Part shown: positions 15,994 to 24,116 of the stretch, piece after piece | Numbering within the stretch: the first letter of the stretch is position 1 | How the letters are laid out: the number at the start of each line of letters is the position of its first letter | DNA from: Seohaeicola saemankumensis | GTDB lineage: Bacteria > Pseudomonadota > Alphaproteobacteria > Rhodobacterales > Rhodobacteraceae | NCBI RefSeq assembly: GCF_042678485.1 | Contig: NZ_JBHTKR010000002.1 | Span: 62,001-126,000 of the forward strand | Length of the DNA: 64,000 nt | Reading direction: 5' to 3' | Made by a program: the position numbers and the translations under genes | Notes under the pieces: generated by a model | Told to the model about the DNA's origin: nothing | Database searches by the model: none | The model's input: only the letters and a program-made list of their open reading frames with translations

Positions 15994-16578
15994 TTGCAGC
16001 ACGACCGCATCCTGCGATGTTCATATGCCGCGCTGACAGGTTTGCTGGCTCTGGCTTTGCCGGCGGTGGCGCGTCCGCACTGCGGACAACTTGACCTTGC
16101 CGTTCTGCGCGTCGAGGCGGCACCAACCCAATACAGGGATTTCTGCGCCCTGGACCCCGAAGCCTGCGCGATGGTGGGGGAACCGGTTCTTGACTGGACT
16201 GATGAGCTCAACGCGCTGTCGTCTCGCATCAATGCAGAGGTGAATGCCGAAATCGAGTTGGTCCCGGATGAGGACAACCTTGGCCGCGAGGAGGTCTGGA
16301 GCCTGCCGGTAAACTGTCGCGGTGATTGCGAGGATTTCGCACTGGAAAAGCGCCGCCGGCTGACGGATGCCGGGGTGCCGCGCGCCGCGCTGACCATGGC
16401 CATCGTCTTTCACAAATTGCAGTTCTACTCGCATGCCGTCCTGCTTCTTGAAACGACGCGCGGCACATGGGTTCTTGATAACCTTCATGACGATCTCATG
16501 TGCTGGGACGCGCTGCCATATCGCTACACCCATCGCGAACGCCCCGATGGTCACTGGACGCGGTTTGAGAACCGATAA
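15994..16578 (+). CDS. BTLCP-type (C93) transglutaminase-like cysteine peptidase, secreted
   Basis: The 194-residue precursor belongs to the bacterial transglutaminase-like cysteine protease family (PF06035, which includes LapG). The catalytic Cys is in NCRGDCEDFALEKRR, His in FYSHAVLLL and Asp in GTWVLDN. GGGAGG lies 5 nt before a TTG at 15994, which is in frame just ahead of a signal peptide (AALTGLLALALPAVA); this decides the start. LapG relatives cut surface adhesins under c-di-GMP control, but no LapD-like or giant adhesin gene is in the window, so its target is open. Confidence 0.85.
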   Translation: MQHDRILRCSYAALTGLLALALPAVARPHCGQLDLAVLRVEAAPTQYRDFCALDPEACAMVGEPVLDWTDELNALSSRINAEVNAEIELVPDEDNLGREEVWSLPVNCRGDCEDFALEKRRRLTDAGVPRAALTMAIVFHKLQFYSHAVLLLETTRGTWVLDNLHDDLMCWDALPYRYTHRERPDGHWTRFENR

Positions 16579-16900
16579 CCACGACGGCAGGATGCCACAC
16601 CCATGCGCTGCGCGCCTGCCGCGCTGCCTGATCCTTGGAATAATCGCCCCCATGTCACTGAAACCATGTTCGGGGCGGACAGGCCTTTGTCCAAGGCTTG
16701 TCCGCCTTGTTCTGCGTTGCCCTGCAAGGGCGTTTCCTTCCATAGTGACCCAAGGGCCGTTTTGCCGAACCAAAAGATGGAAGGGGCGGCCACAGGCAAT
16801 TGATCCGGCATTCCCACCTGACGCCACCGGCAGGGGGGGCATTTGCAACTATCCCCGTCAGGCATGGCGATGTCACAACACTCAACACTGAAGGCGACCA
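16579..16900. other. Non-coding gap with one long hairpin
   Basis: No gene is seen. The only structure is the 14-bp hairpin at 16674-16706. Confidence 0.4.
16674..16706 (+). terminator. Long hairpin, possible terminator
   Basis: GGCGGACAGGCCTT pairs with AAGGCTTGTCCGCC across a 5-nt loop, with one G·U pair in 14. Only TTGTT follows rather than a clean U-run, so termination after the peptidase gene is plausible but not certain. Confidence 0.45.
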
Positions 16901-17578
16901 ATGAACCTTGAACAAGCGATGCAAGAACGGCGATCCATCAGGGGCTTCAAGAACCAACCTGTATCCAGATCCCTGCTGGAGGAAGTCATCGCCCTGGCAA
17001 ACCGCGCGCCATCCTCGATGAACACCCAGCCCTGGCACCTTCATGTGCTGACCGGAGAGCCGCTTGAGAGGGTTCGCAAAGGCAACACGGAACGCATGCT
17101 TGCCGGGGTGACCCCGAGCCGCGAAATCGAGGATTACGCGGCCTATGAAGGCGAGCATCGCAAGCGCCAGATCGAAATTGCCGTGCAATTGTTCGAAGCC
17201 ATGGGGATCGAGCGTCACGATGCGGAAAGGCGGCAGGATTGGGTGATGCGCGGCTTTCGTCAGTTTGATGCACCCGTGTCCATCGTGGTGTGCTTCGATC
17301 GTGCGCTGCTGGACAATACCATCGCCCATTTCGATACGGGTGCGATGACCTATGGCCTGGTTCTTGCCGCATGGAGCAAGGGCCTGGGGGCTGTCATCAA
17401 TGGCCAGGGCATCATGCAAAGCCCGGTGGTGCGCGAGGTGGCCAATATCCCCGACAACCAGGTTATTCTGACCTGTGTGGCCCTGGGTTGGCCGGATGAG
17501 GATTTCGTCGCGAATGCTGTCGTGTCACGCCGACGGCCTGTTGAAAACGTGGCCCGCTTTCTGGGGTTCGAGGCCTAG
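16901..17578 (+). CDS. Nitroreductase-family FMN oxidoreductase
   Basis: The 225-residue protein fits the NfsA/NfnB-like nitroreductase family: N-terminal FMN phosphate site MQERRSIRGFKNQPV, then APSSMNTQPWHLHVLTG, and the C-terminal LGWPDEDF and RRRPVENVARFLGF. Such enzymes use NAD(P)H and FMN to reduce nitroaromatics, quinones or related compounds in the cytosol. The physiological substrate is unknown. It is a single gene downstream of a non-coding gap. Confidence 0.9.
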   Translation: MNLEQAMQERRSIRGFKNQPVSRSLLEEVIALANRAPSSMNTQPWHLHVLTGEPLERVRKGNTERMLAGVTPSREIEDYAAYEGEHRKRQIEIAVQLFEAMGIERHDAERRQDWVMRGFRQFDAPVSIVVCFDRALLDNTIAHFDTGAMTYGLVLAAWSKGLGAVINGQGIMQSPVVREVANIPDNQVILTCVALGWPDEDFVANAVVSRRRPVENVARFLGFEA

Positions 17579-17722
17579 CGGCCGCACGGATGCGGCGGCG
17601 ACGTCAGGCGGGAAACGGCGCGCCATCGGCGCGATTGCAATGCACAGGCGCCTGTGGCCCATGGCCCGCCGGGATGCGCGGCGGGTTGAAAGGGCTGGGC
17701 CGAAGCCGCTGGGGCATAGCCG

Positions 17723-18382
17723 TCACGCACCCAGGAAGATGACAGCCAGCGGCACCGGGGACACTGCCACGGCCAGTGTCAGAAGGGTGGGAACAGGCGC
17801 GAATATCCCGCTGATGCCTGCCAGCAGCATGATCCCGCCGCCACCGCCGATGACCGCGTTGCCCGGTGTGTTCACCAGCAGGGCCAGGGCCAGGTAGCGA
17901 TGACGCACCGCAAGCGTCAGGATGCGCGGCGACGCCCCGTCAAGAAGCATCGACAGCCGATCTTCATGCGCCAGCGGCGCGGCCCGCGCCACCAGGTCAG
18001 CCGCCCGACGCATCCGCAGGAAGGCCAGCAGTCGCTGCAACATGGCGATCGGCAGCAACCGACCAAAGGCATAGGCCAGCATCATCGAGGCCAGTGTGGC
18101 GCCATAGACCAGCGGGGCAATCGCCGCCCCGAATGCGGCCAGCATCGCAAGCCCGATTTCCACCCCCGGCACGAAAGGCATGGCCAGCAGCAGGATATAG
18201 GCAAACGTGCCCATCATCAGCGCGCGATGAACCTGCTGTTCGTTGTCCGGCATGATCGTCAGATCCAGCGCATCACGGATCAGATGCGCCGCCCAGGTCG
18301 CGGCAAGCACGACAGCGACAAAACCGACAAACCGCAGTGCGACGGACAAGGGACCCGGGCCAGGCGGTGCCGCTCGGTTCAT
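17723..18382 (-). CDS. VTT/TVP38-like integral membrane protein
   Basis: The 219-residue protein has about five hydrophobic segments. The central pattern is typical of VTT (DedA/TVP38) proteins: MPFVPGVEIGLAMLAAFG, then YGATLASMMLAYAFGRLLP. Members move lipids or other substrates across the inner membrane. The ATG at 18382 overlaps the stop of the upstream secreted-protein gene (ATGA), so the two are coupled. The frame remains open further upstream but that stretch is arginine/histidine-rich and overlaps the other gene. Confidence 0.7.
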   Translation of the reverse strand: MNRAAPPGPGPLSVALRFVGFVAVVLAATWAAHLIRDALDLTIMPDNEQQVHRALMMGTFAYILLLAMPFVPGVEIGLAMLAAFGAAIAPLVYGATLASMMLAYAFGRLLPIAMLQRLLAFLRMRRAADLVARAAPLAHEDRLSMLLDGASPRILTLAVRHRYLALALLVNTPGNAVIGGGGGIMLLAGISGIFAPVPTLLTLAVAVSPVPLAVIFLGA

Positions 18383-18864
18383 CCCCGGGTCGCCATTGAC
18401 GCGGGATCCGCAGGTGTGCCGGTGCCGTCGAGTGTGATCTGCCGGGACCAGTACCAGCGCCGCGTCGTCCATGTTCCTGCCACCTGCATCTCGTCTCCGG
18501 TGACAGTGCCATACCACACGACGGTGTGTGGCGCGTCCGGGCATCGGGTCGTCGCGGTGAAATGGGTGATATCCCCCTCGCGCCAGGTCTGGTAGGCCTG
18601 CCATCCGAACGCGCAATAGACCTGGCAGCGCGAGGACTGGAACCGCCCTTCGGCAAAGGTCAGGATGGTCTCGGGCAAGGCCTCGCCGGATTCGACAACC
18701 CGGCCGGTCACGCTGAAGGCGCGATCATCCAGCAGCGATCCCGCCTCCCACGCGCCTGTGGGGACGGCGAAATCGGGCATATCGCTCTGCATGACGCTGA
18801 CAGCGGATGCCCCGGCGCCAAGCGTCAGAAGGCCGACAGCTACGAATTGCAGGATCGGTGTCAT
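18379..18864 (-). CDS. Secreted protein of unknown function
   Basis: The 161-residue product begins with a signal-peptide-like helix (FVAVGLLTLGAGASA). The mature part is rich in Trp and small strands (WYGTVTGDEMQVAGTWTTRR), resembling a beta-sandwich or lipocalin-like domain. Two cysteines (SSRCQVYCAFG) could pair in the periplasm. AAGGA precedes the ATG. It overlaps the VTT-like gene by 4 nt. Confidence 0.65.
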   Translation of the reverse strand: MTPILQFVAVGLLTLGAGASAVSVMQSDMPDFAVPTGAWEAGSLLDDRAFSVTGRVVESGEALPETILTFAEGRFQSSRCQVYCAFGWQAYQTWREGDITHFTATTRCPDAPHTVVWYGTVTGDEMQVAGTWTTRRWYWSRQITLDGTGTPADPASMATRG

Positions 18865-18924
18865 GGTGTCCTTTCCAAAGACGGTATCAGTTCGGTGCGG
18901 CGGCGCTGTGCGCGCACAAGATCA

Positions 18925-19728
18925 TCATGCAGGCGTGGCGACAAGATATCTGGCGCGGGCACCGAAGCTGATGCTGCCGTCTGCCATGCGGAAGGGGATC
19001 AGAAAGTCCGTCATTGCGGCGGTGAACGCCTCCTCGCCTGAATGCGCGATCGCCTTCACGGCCACACCCGACGATGCCAGACCCCGCAATGCGACGGCCA
19101 TATCCGGATAGTGCCAGGGCGTATCCACGTCGACCACCTCGCCCGGGGTCAGGCCACCGGCTTCGGCAAAGGCGCGCAAGGCGGTTTCATCCGACAGCGC
19201 GAAGGGGCCGGGGGCCCCCGGTGGCGGCGCCGGCATCAGCGGTTTGATCGCAGCCACATGGCCTGCGGCATCCATGCCCTTGGGATCGCCCCAGGTCATG
19301 ATAAACACCTTGCCGCCGGGACGGGTGACGCGGCCCGCCTCGCGCAGGGCCTGTGCCGCATCGCCCGCGAATTGGAACGCATTGAACCCCGTGACGATAT
19401 CAAAGCTGTCATCCTCGAACGGCAAAGACTCAAGATCACCTTGCCTGAAATCACCCGATGGCGTGCGGGACCTTGCGATCTCAAGCAGCGCCTCGGATGC
19501 ATCCAGGCCCGATACGGTGGCCCCCAGCGATGCCGACAGCGCGGTGGCCATGCCCGCACCACATCCGGCATCCAGATGCCGCGTGCCCGGGGACACAGCG
19601 GCATGGGCCAGCACGGCATGGTAGCCGGCTGCGAACTGGCCTTCCTGAATCTCGGCCCAGTCGCGGGCCTTGGCGCCCCAAAGTGGTCCGTTGATCGCTC
19701 CGGTTCCGGTGCTTTTGGGTGTCGTCAT
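18925..19728 (-). CDS. SAM-dependent methyltransferase (Methyltransf_11-like)
   Basis: The 267-residue protein has motif I HLDAGCGAGMATALSAS, the acidic residue in VSGLDASEALLEIA, FDIVTGFNAFQFAGD and VTRPGGKVFIMTWGD. The conserved WGAKARDWAEIQEG at its start is common in small-molecule methyltransferases of this group. The ATG at 19728 has AAGGA about 9 nt upstream; the open frame beyond it lacks family similarity. It lies just downstream of the winged-helix/TPR regulator on the same strand. Confidence 0.85.
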   Translation of the reverse strand: MTTPKSTGTGAINGPLWGAKARDWAEIQEGQFAAGYHAVLAHAAVSPGTRHLDAGCGAGMATALSASLGATVSGLDASEALLEIARSRTPSGDFRQGDLESLPFEDDSFDIVTGFNAFQFAGDAAQALREAGRVTRPGGKVFIMTWGDPKGMDAAGHVAAIKPLMPAPPPGAPGPFALSDETALRAFAEAGGLTPGEVVDVDTPWHYPDMAVALRGLASSGVAVKAIAHSGEEAFTAAMTDFLIPFRMADGSISFGARARYLVATPA

Positions 19729-19861
19729 CGGTGCTGATCCTTCTTGCCAGTGGCCACCTGCCGCCGCGCGGGCATTTCCGGCAGGGCATATGCACCGACC
19801 TTGCCGTGCCGGGGCGTGGCCCATCTACATGTTTGGCTAAAAAGTTATAAATCGCGGCGCA

Positions 19862-21409
19862 TCAGCGCAGCGCCACCGCGGCTTCGGGCGGCGCAAGCCC
19901 GGCGGCGATCCGAAAGAACATATCCGCCCTTGCCAGATAGTCCGCGTTCGAACTGAGCCAGCGCCCCGACAGCCGCGCCGCCACCAGTCCGGGGGCGATC
20001 CGTTCGACCTTGCGGAAGGTTTCCGTGGCCCTGTCCAGCTGCCCCGTGCCGACATAGGCAATCGTTCCAAGGATCAGCGGCGTGGCGCCCTGCGCGACCT
20101 CGGCCAGTGCCGCTTCGGCCGCAGCGGCGCTGGCGGCATAGTTGCGCGAGGCGAAATGTGCAAACCCCAACGCACACAGCATGGAGCCCCGCGCAGGGTC
20201 ACGCGGGCTGCGGCGCAGCCCCGCCTCGGCAAGGGGCACGCCCCGTGCCGCATTCCCGTTGATGGCCTCGTAGAACCCCAGCCAGCACAGGGTCAGGGCG
20301 CAGTTCGGGTTGATCTCATGGGCAAGGCGCAGTTCCGGCAGGCTGGTCTCGGCGTCCTGCTTCATGAAGTTGAGTTGCGCGCGCAGCCGCCTTGCGTGGT
20401 GATCGTCGGGGTCTATGGCAATGGCGCGCGATGCGGCGTCGATCCCCTCGGCGAGGGTCGCGGCAACGCTGTCGGTGGTGCCATGATAGACGTTCCACCA
20501 GGCAACCCAGGCCAGCACCCGGAATGCCAGTCCGGACCTTGGATCGGCGGCAAGGGCCTGCCGCGCCAGCGCCGCGGCGCGATTGCGCGGGCCGGTATCA
20601 TAGCTCATCTCCTCCGACGAGATTGCCGCCCAACCCTGCCGCGCCAGTCCGTGCGCGGTCAGATCATCGGGGGGCAGCACCCGGATCCGGTCAGCCTCGG
20701 CCCGCTCGATCTGCGGTGTCAGGCACGAGACGACCCTTTGGGCCACGATGGCTTGCGTCTCGAAGTGTTCGGCCATGTCGCGGTCGAAGGTTTCCGCCCA
20801 GACATGGCCACCGCTGGAGGCGTCGATCAGCTGCACGGTGACCCGGACCCGTGCGGCAGTTGCCCGCACGCTGCCTTCGACGACGTAGCGCACGCCAAGT
20901 TCGCCTGCGATCCGGCGCAGGTCCCGCGGCATCTGCCGATAGACAAAGGCCGAATTGCGCGCGACCACGAACAGGTCGTGAAACCGTGACAATTCGGTCG
21001 TGATATCCTCGACGAATCCGTCGGCAAACCAATCCAGATCGGGATCGCCACCGAAGGTCGAAAACGGCAGCACCACGACCGACGGGCGGTCCGGCAGGGG
21101 CAGGGGCGTCGAAGCCGGATCAATATCCAGCGCAAAGCGCAGACCACGGCGGGGCACTGTCATGATCGCCTTGGCCCCCAGAATACGGCGCAGATTGGCG
21201 ATCTGGACGTTCAGGTTGTTGTCGCCCACGACACTGTCGGGCCAGACGGCCGCCATGATCTCGTCACGGGTGACGATACGCGCATGATGTATGACCAGAA
21301 ATTCAAGAAGATCGAACCCGCGCGCCCCGATGGGCACGAGATCCGCACCGTGACGGAGCTGCCGTTTCCGCCGTTCGAGAGTGAAGTCCGCAAAGCAAAT
21401 ATCTTCCAT
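19862..21409 (-). CDS. Winged-helix regulator with TolB-like domain and TPRs
   Basis: The 515-residue protein has an OmpR/CadC winged helix (residues 1-95; LLEFLVIHHARIVTRDEIMA, then VPRRGLRF). A TolB-like domain follows (about 105-225; PSVVVLPFSTFGGDPDLDWF, then GVRYVVEGSVRATAARVRV), and then six or more TPR-like helix pairs to the end. There is no transmembrane segment. It lacks the BTAD of the regulator at 11485-13431. The start at 21409 coincides with the beginning of the HTH domain; the upstream frame is open but unconserved. It may control the methyltransferase downstream or the divergent MFS gene. Confidence 0.82.
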   Translation of the reverse strand: MEDICFADFTLERRKRQLRHGADLVPIGARGFDLLEFLVIHHARIVTRDEIMAAVWPDSVVGDNNLNVQIANLRRILGAKAIMTVPRRGLRFALDIDPASTPLPLPDRPSVVVLPFSTFGGDPDLDWFADGFVEDITTELSRFHDLFVVARNSAFVYRQMPRDLRRIAGELGVRYVVEGSVRATAARVRVTVQLIDASSGGHVWAETFDRDMAEHFETQAIVAQRVVSCLTPQIERAEADRIRVLPPDDLTAHGLARQGWAAISSEEMSYDTGPRNRAAALARQALAADPRSGLAFRVLAWVAWWNVYHGTTDSVAATLAEGIDAASRAIAIDPDDHHARRLRAQLNFMKQDAETSLPELRLAHEINPNCALTLCWLGFYEAINGNAARGVPLAEAGLRRSPRDPARGSMLCALGFAHFASRNYAASAAAAEAALAEVAQGATPLILGTIAYVGTGQLDRATETFRKVERIAPGLVAARLSGRWLSSNADYLARADMFFRIAAGLAPPEAAVALR

Positions 21410-21709
21410 ACTGAAATCATATAGATCTTGCCGGTTCAGGCTACCGCAGAATAGGCCGACAGGACGATCAGATAGGCCGGCACTGGGCCGGCACTGGCAC
21501 CCTTGGCAGCCCTGACTGTACACCCGCGGCGCGCAGGGTTTCATGAACCGTGATCCCTGGAATGCCACAGACCATGTTTTGCGGCCGTCAATCATGGGCC
21601 GCAGTCGCAAAAGGGGGCTTATGCGGCGTTGCAGCAAAGGCAGCGGGGCCTCGCATGTGGCAAGCCAAGGGGTATCCCGGGTGGTCCCCTCGGTGCGAAA
21701 GGGTTGAAC

Positions 21710-22975
21710 ATGCTGAAAGTTCTGTCAGGCGTCTGGGCGCTGTTGCTGGGCATCGTGCTGATCATGCTGGGCAACGGCATGCATTTCACGCTGATCGGCC
21801 TGCGCGGCGGGATCGAGGGGTTTTCCGCCGCCGAACTGGCTATCGTCACCTCGGGCTACTTCATGGGCTTTCTGTCCGGCGCGCGGGCCACGCCCTATCT
21901 GATAAGACGGGTGGGCCATGTGCGCGTCTTCGCGGCCCTTGGCAGTTTCATGTCTGCCGGTCTGATCGCCTTTCCGCTGTTTGCGGACCCCTGGTTCTGG
22001 ACCGTGCTGCGGGTGATCGTCGGATTCTGCATGTCCGGCATCTATGTCGCGGCGGAAAGCTGGCTGAACAATGCCGCCACCAACAAGACCCGTGGCAAGG
22101 TGCTGTCCGCCTACATGATCGCGCAGACGCTGGGCATCATCGGGGCGCAGGGTTTGCTGACGCTGGGCGATGCAGGAACTTCGGCGCTGTTCATCGGGGC
22201 CTCGATCCTGGTGTCGGTGTCATTCGCGCCGATCCTGCTGTCCGCGACCCCCGTGCCGGCGGTCGAGGTGGCGCGCCCGATGCCCTTGCGCGATCTCTTC
22301 AGAGGCTCGCCGTTGGGCACCGTGGGCATATTCCTTCTGGGTGGGATCTACGCGGCACAATCGGGGATGGGCGCGGTCTTCGGTACGCAGATCGGGCTGA
22401 CGGCAACGCAGATCGCCCTGTTCATCGCGATGTTGTTCGCGGGGGCGCTGGTGTTGCAGTATCCCATTGGCTGGCTCTCGGACCAGATGGACCGGCGAAA
22501 ACTGATCTTCGGGGCAGCGGTTCTTGGCGCAGTGTCCTGCGCCCTGGGGTGGGTGGCACAGGATGGTCTGTGGCCCCTGATGATGGCCGCGTTCTTCGCA
22601 GGAGGGGTGACAACACCGCTTTATGCCCTTTTCCTGGCCTATACCAATGACGCTCTGGCTGCCGAAGACATGCCGGCCGCCTCTGGCGGGCTTGTCTTTA
22701 CCTTCGGGCTGGGGGCCATTGTGGGGCCCCTGTTCATCGGTTGGGGGATGCAGATCCTTGGCCCCTTCGCCTTCTGGATGGTGCTTGGCGCGAATTTCTG
22801 CCTGATCGCGGTCTATGCCTTGTACCGCATGACCCAGCGCGCGGTTGTCCATGCGGACAGGACGGAAGGCTATCTCAATGTGTTGCCCACCAGTTCTTCC
22901 GTGGTCGTGGAGGCAGCGGGAGAGTGGGCCGCGGAAAACGCCGAGGCCGAGCGCGAGGCCGATCCGCAGCCTTGA
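21710..22975 (+). CDS. MFS transporter (YcaD-like group)
   Basis: The 421-residue protein has 12 predicted membrane helices and the MFS loop motif in the second half (GWLSDQMDRRKLIF). The N-terminal half carries a degenerate version (GARATPYLIRRVGHV). GMHFTLIGLRGGIEGFSAAE and FCMSGIYVAAESWLNN are typical of the YcaD-like clade of unknown substrate. The start at 21710 follows AAAGGG. It stands alone, divergent from the regulator at 19862-21409. Confidence 0.82.
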   Translation: MLKVLSGVWALLLGIVLIMLGNGMHFTLIGLRGGIEGFSAAELAIVTSGYFMGFLSGARATPYLIRRVGHVRVFAALGSFMSAGLIAFPLFADPWFWTVLRVIVGFCMSGIYVAAESWLNNAATNKTRGKVLSAYMIAQTLGIIGAQGLLTLGDAGTSALFIGASILVSVSFAPILLSATPVPAVEVARPMPLRDLFRGSPLGTVGIFLLGGIYAAQSGMGAVFGTQIGLTATQIALFIAMLFAGALVLQYPIGWLSDQMDRRKLIFGAAVLGAVSCALGWVAQDGLWPLMMAAFFAGGVTTPLYALFLAYTNDALAAEDMPAASGGLVFTFGLGAIVGPLFIGWGMQILGPFAFWMVLGANFCLIAVYALYRMTQRAVVHADRTEGYLNVLPTSSSVVVEAAGEWAAENAEAEREADPQP

Positions 22976-23034
22976 TCCCGTTCTGACCCGTGCCCGGCGC
23001 ATCCGCGCCAGGACCGACCCCGCCTGTGCGGCGG

Positions 23035-23058
23035 CCCCGCCGAAGGGCGGGGTTCAGC
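23035..23058. terminator. Terminator between convergent genes
   Basis: CCCCGCC and GGCGGGG form a 7-bp stem around a GAAG loop, followed by TTCAGCTTTT. It ends the MFS transcript and overlaps the last codons of the convergent small gene. Confidence 0.6.
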
Positions 23059-23299
23059 TTTTGGGTTTGGCCTTCGCCGCGGTCTTCCGGCCAGCCTTGC
23101 CGGTAGGGGCCGGATCCGGATCGGCCGATGCCATCGCGTCTCTCTCAAGTCGTGCGGCGCGCAGACGCGCCATTTTCGTCTGGCGTTTCTCAAGCTCGCC
23201 TTGCGCGATGTCCCTGACAATGCGCGTTGTCTTGTCCAGTGCCGTTTCCTTGGCATCTGGCGATGATTTGAAGACCGTGTCTTTTGAAAGTCTGGCCAT
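23054..23299 (-). CDS. Small Lys/Ala-rich basic protein
   Basis: The 81-residue protein has an N-terminal helical part (DKTTRIVRDIAQGELEKRQT, then KMARLRAARLERDA) and a C-terminal Lys/Pro/Ala tail (AGRKTAAKAKPKS) reminiscent of histone-like or nucleic-acid-binding tails. GGGGAG precedes the ATG. No family is recognised; a nucleic-acid contact is inferred from charge only. Confidence 0.6.
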   Translation of the reverse strand: MARLSKDTVFKSSPDAKETALDKTTRIVRDIAQGELEKRQTKMARLRAARLERDAMASADPDPAPTGKAGRKTAAKAKPKS

Positions 23300-23446
23300 G
23301 TCGGCATCTCCCCTGCGAAGTTTCGATTGTTCATTGGCCCATGCAACGTCGGGCGGGTCGGCTCGGACGGGTTTGCTGTCATGCCGCTCAAGGATCGGGC
23401 TGACGCGCGAAGGCGCCGGGCCTTTGCGTCGGCAACTGATCGCCTA

Positions 23447-23482
23447 AAGAAAAACGGGCGCCTCGTTTCCGATACGCCCGTT
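23447..23482 (-). terminator. Terminator of the cold-shock gene
   Basis: On the minus strand AACGGGCG pairs with CGCCCGTT across a 14-nt loop and is followed by TTTTTCTTT. It lies 40 nt after the cold-shock stop codon. Confidence 0.75.
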
Positions 23483-23521
23483 CGCGATAGTCAGCCTTGG
23501 CCCTTGGACCGGGCCGGGTAT

Positions 23522-23728
23522 TTACGCCAAAGCGATATTTGCTGCGCTTTCGCGGCCATCACGACCGGCTTCGATGTCGAACGTGACCTTCTGGTCATCC
23601 GCAAGGCTTGTCAGCCCCGCGCGTTCCACTGCCGAGATATGCACGAACACATCCCTGCTGCCACCCTCGGGGGCGATAAATCCGAAACCTTTTGTGGTGT
23701 TGAACCATTTGACGGTGCCATTGGCCAT
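23522..23728 (-). CDS. Cold-shock domain protein (CspA family)
   Basis: The 68-residue protein is a single cold-shock domain with both RNA-binding motifs, KGFGFI (RNP1) and DVFVHI (RNP2). It should act as an RNA chaperone that melts secondary structure. AAAGGAG lies 7 nt before the ATG. A promoter about 110 nt upstream leaves a long leader, as is common for thermosensitive csp mRNAs. Confidence 0.93.
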   Translation of the reverse strand: MANGTVKWFNTTKGFGFIAPEGGSRDVFVHISAVERAGLTSLADDQKVTFDIEAGRDGRESAANIALA

Positions 23729-24116
23729 TGTCGTTCTCCTTTGGAATGCCCGCGATATGCGGCATGTCGGCTAAGTCAGTGCAAGATCGAAAAGACTGAG
23801 CCGTAAGGAGCAGCAAGGCCGATAGCGATAACGTCGCAGGATTCATATAGTTACCCAAGGTTGCGATTGCAAGGGCCGCGCTTGCGGCGGGGGCGCTTGA
23901 AGGGGCGATCGCAGGAGCGTCGCGGGAGGGGCCGTGCGCGATGGCCTGCATCGCGTCAGGCCGCCGGGCCGATCACGGCGCTGCATCTGCGGCAAAAGCG
24001 GGGGTCGACGGCCGGTTGCCGCTACGCAATGATAAGGCGAGTGCAGGGGCTTGGGACTCGCGTGTTTCGTCCGCCAAGCCGATTGCAACCGCCCAGGCCG
24101 AAGGGAACTGACCCGC
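23729..24116. other. Divergent intergenic region: csp leader and ATPase upstream region
   Basis: The left third is the cold-shock leader and promoter. The GC-rich remainder up to the metal ATPase start shows no gene or clear operator. Confidence 0.4.
23844..23872 (-). promoter_or_regulatory. Candidate sigma-70-type promoter of the cold-shock gene
   Basis: On the minus strand TTGCAA (-35) and TATATG (-10) are separated by exactly 17 nt. This would give a 5' leader of roughly 110 nt for the cold-shock mRNA. Confidence 0.5.
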
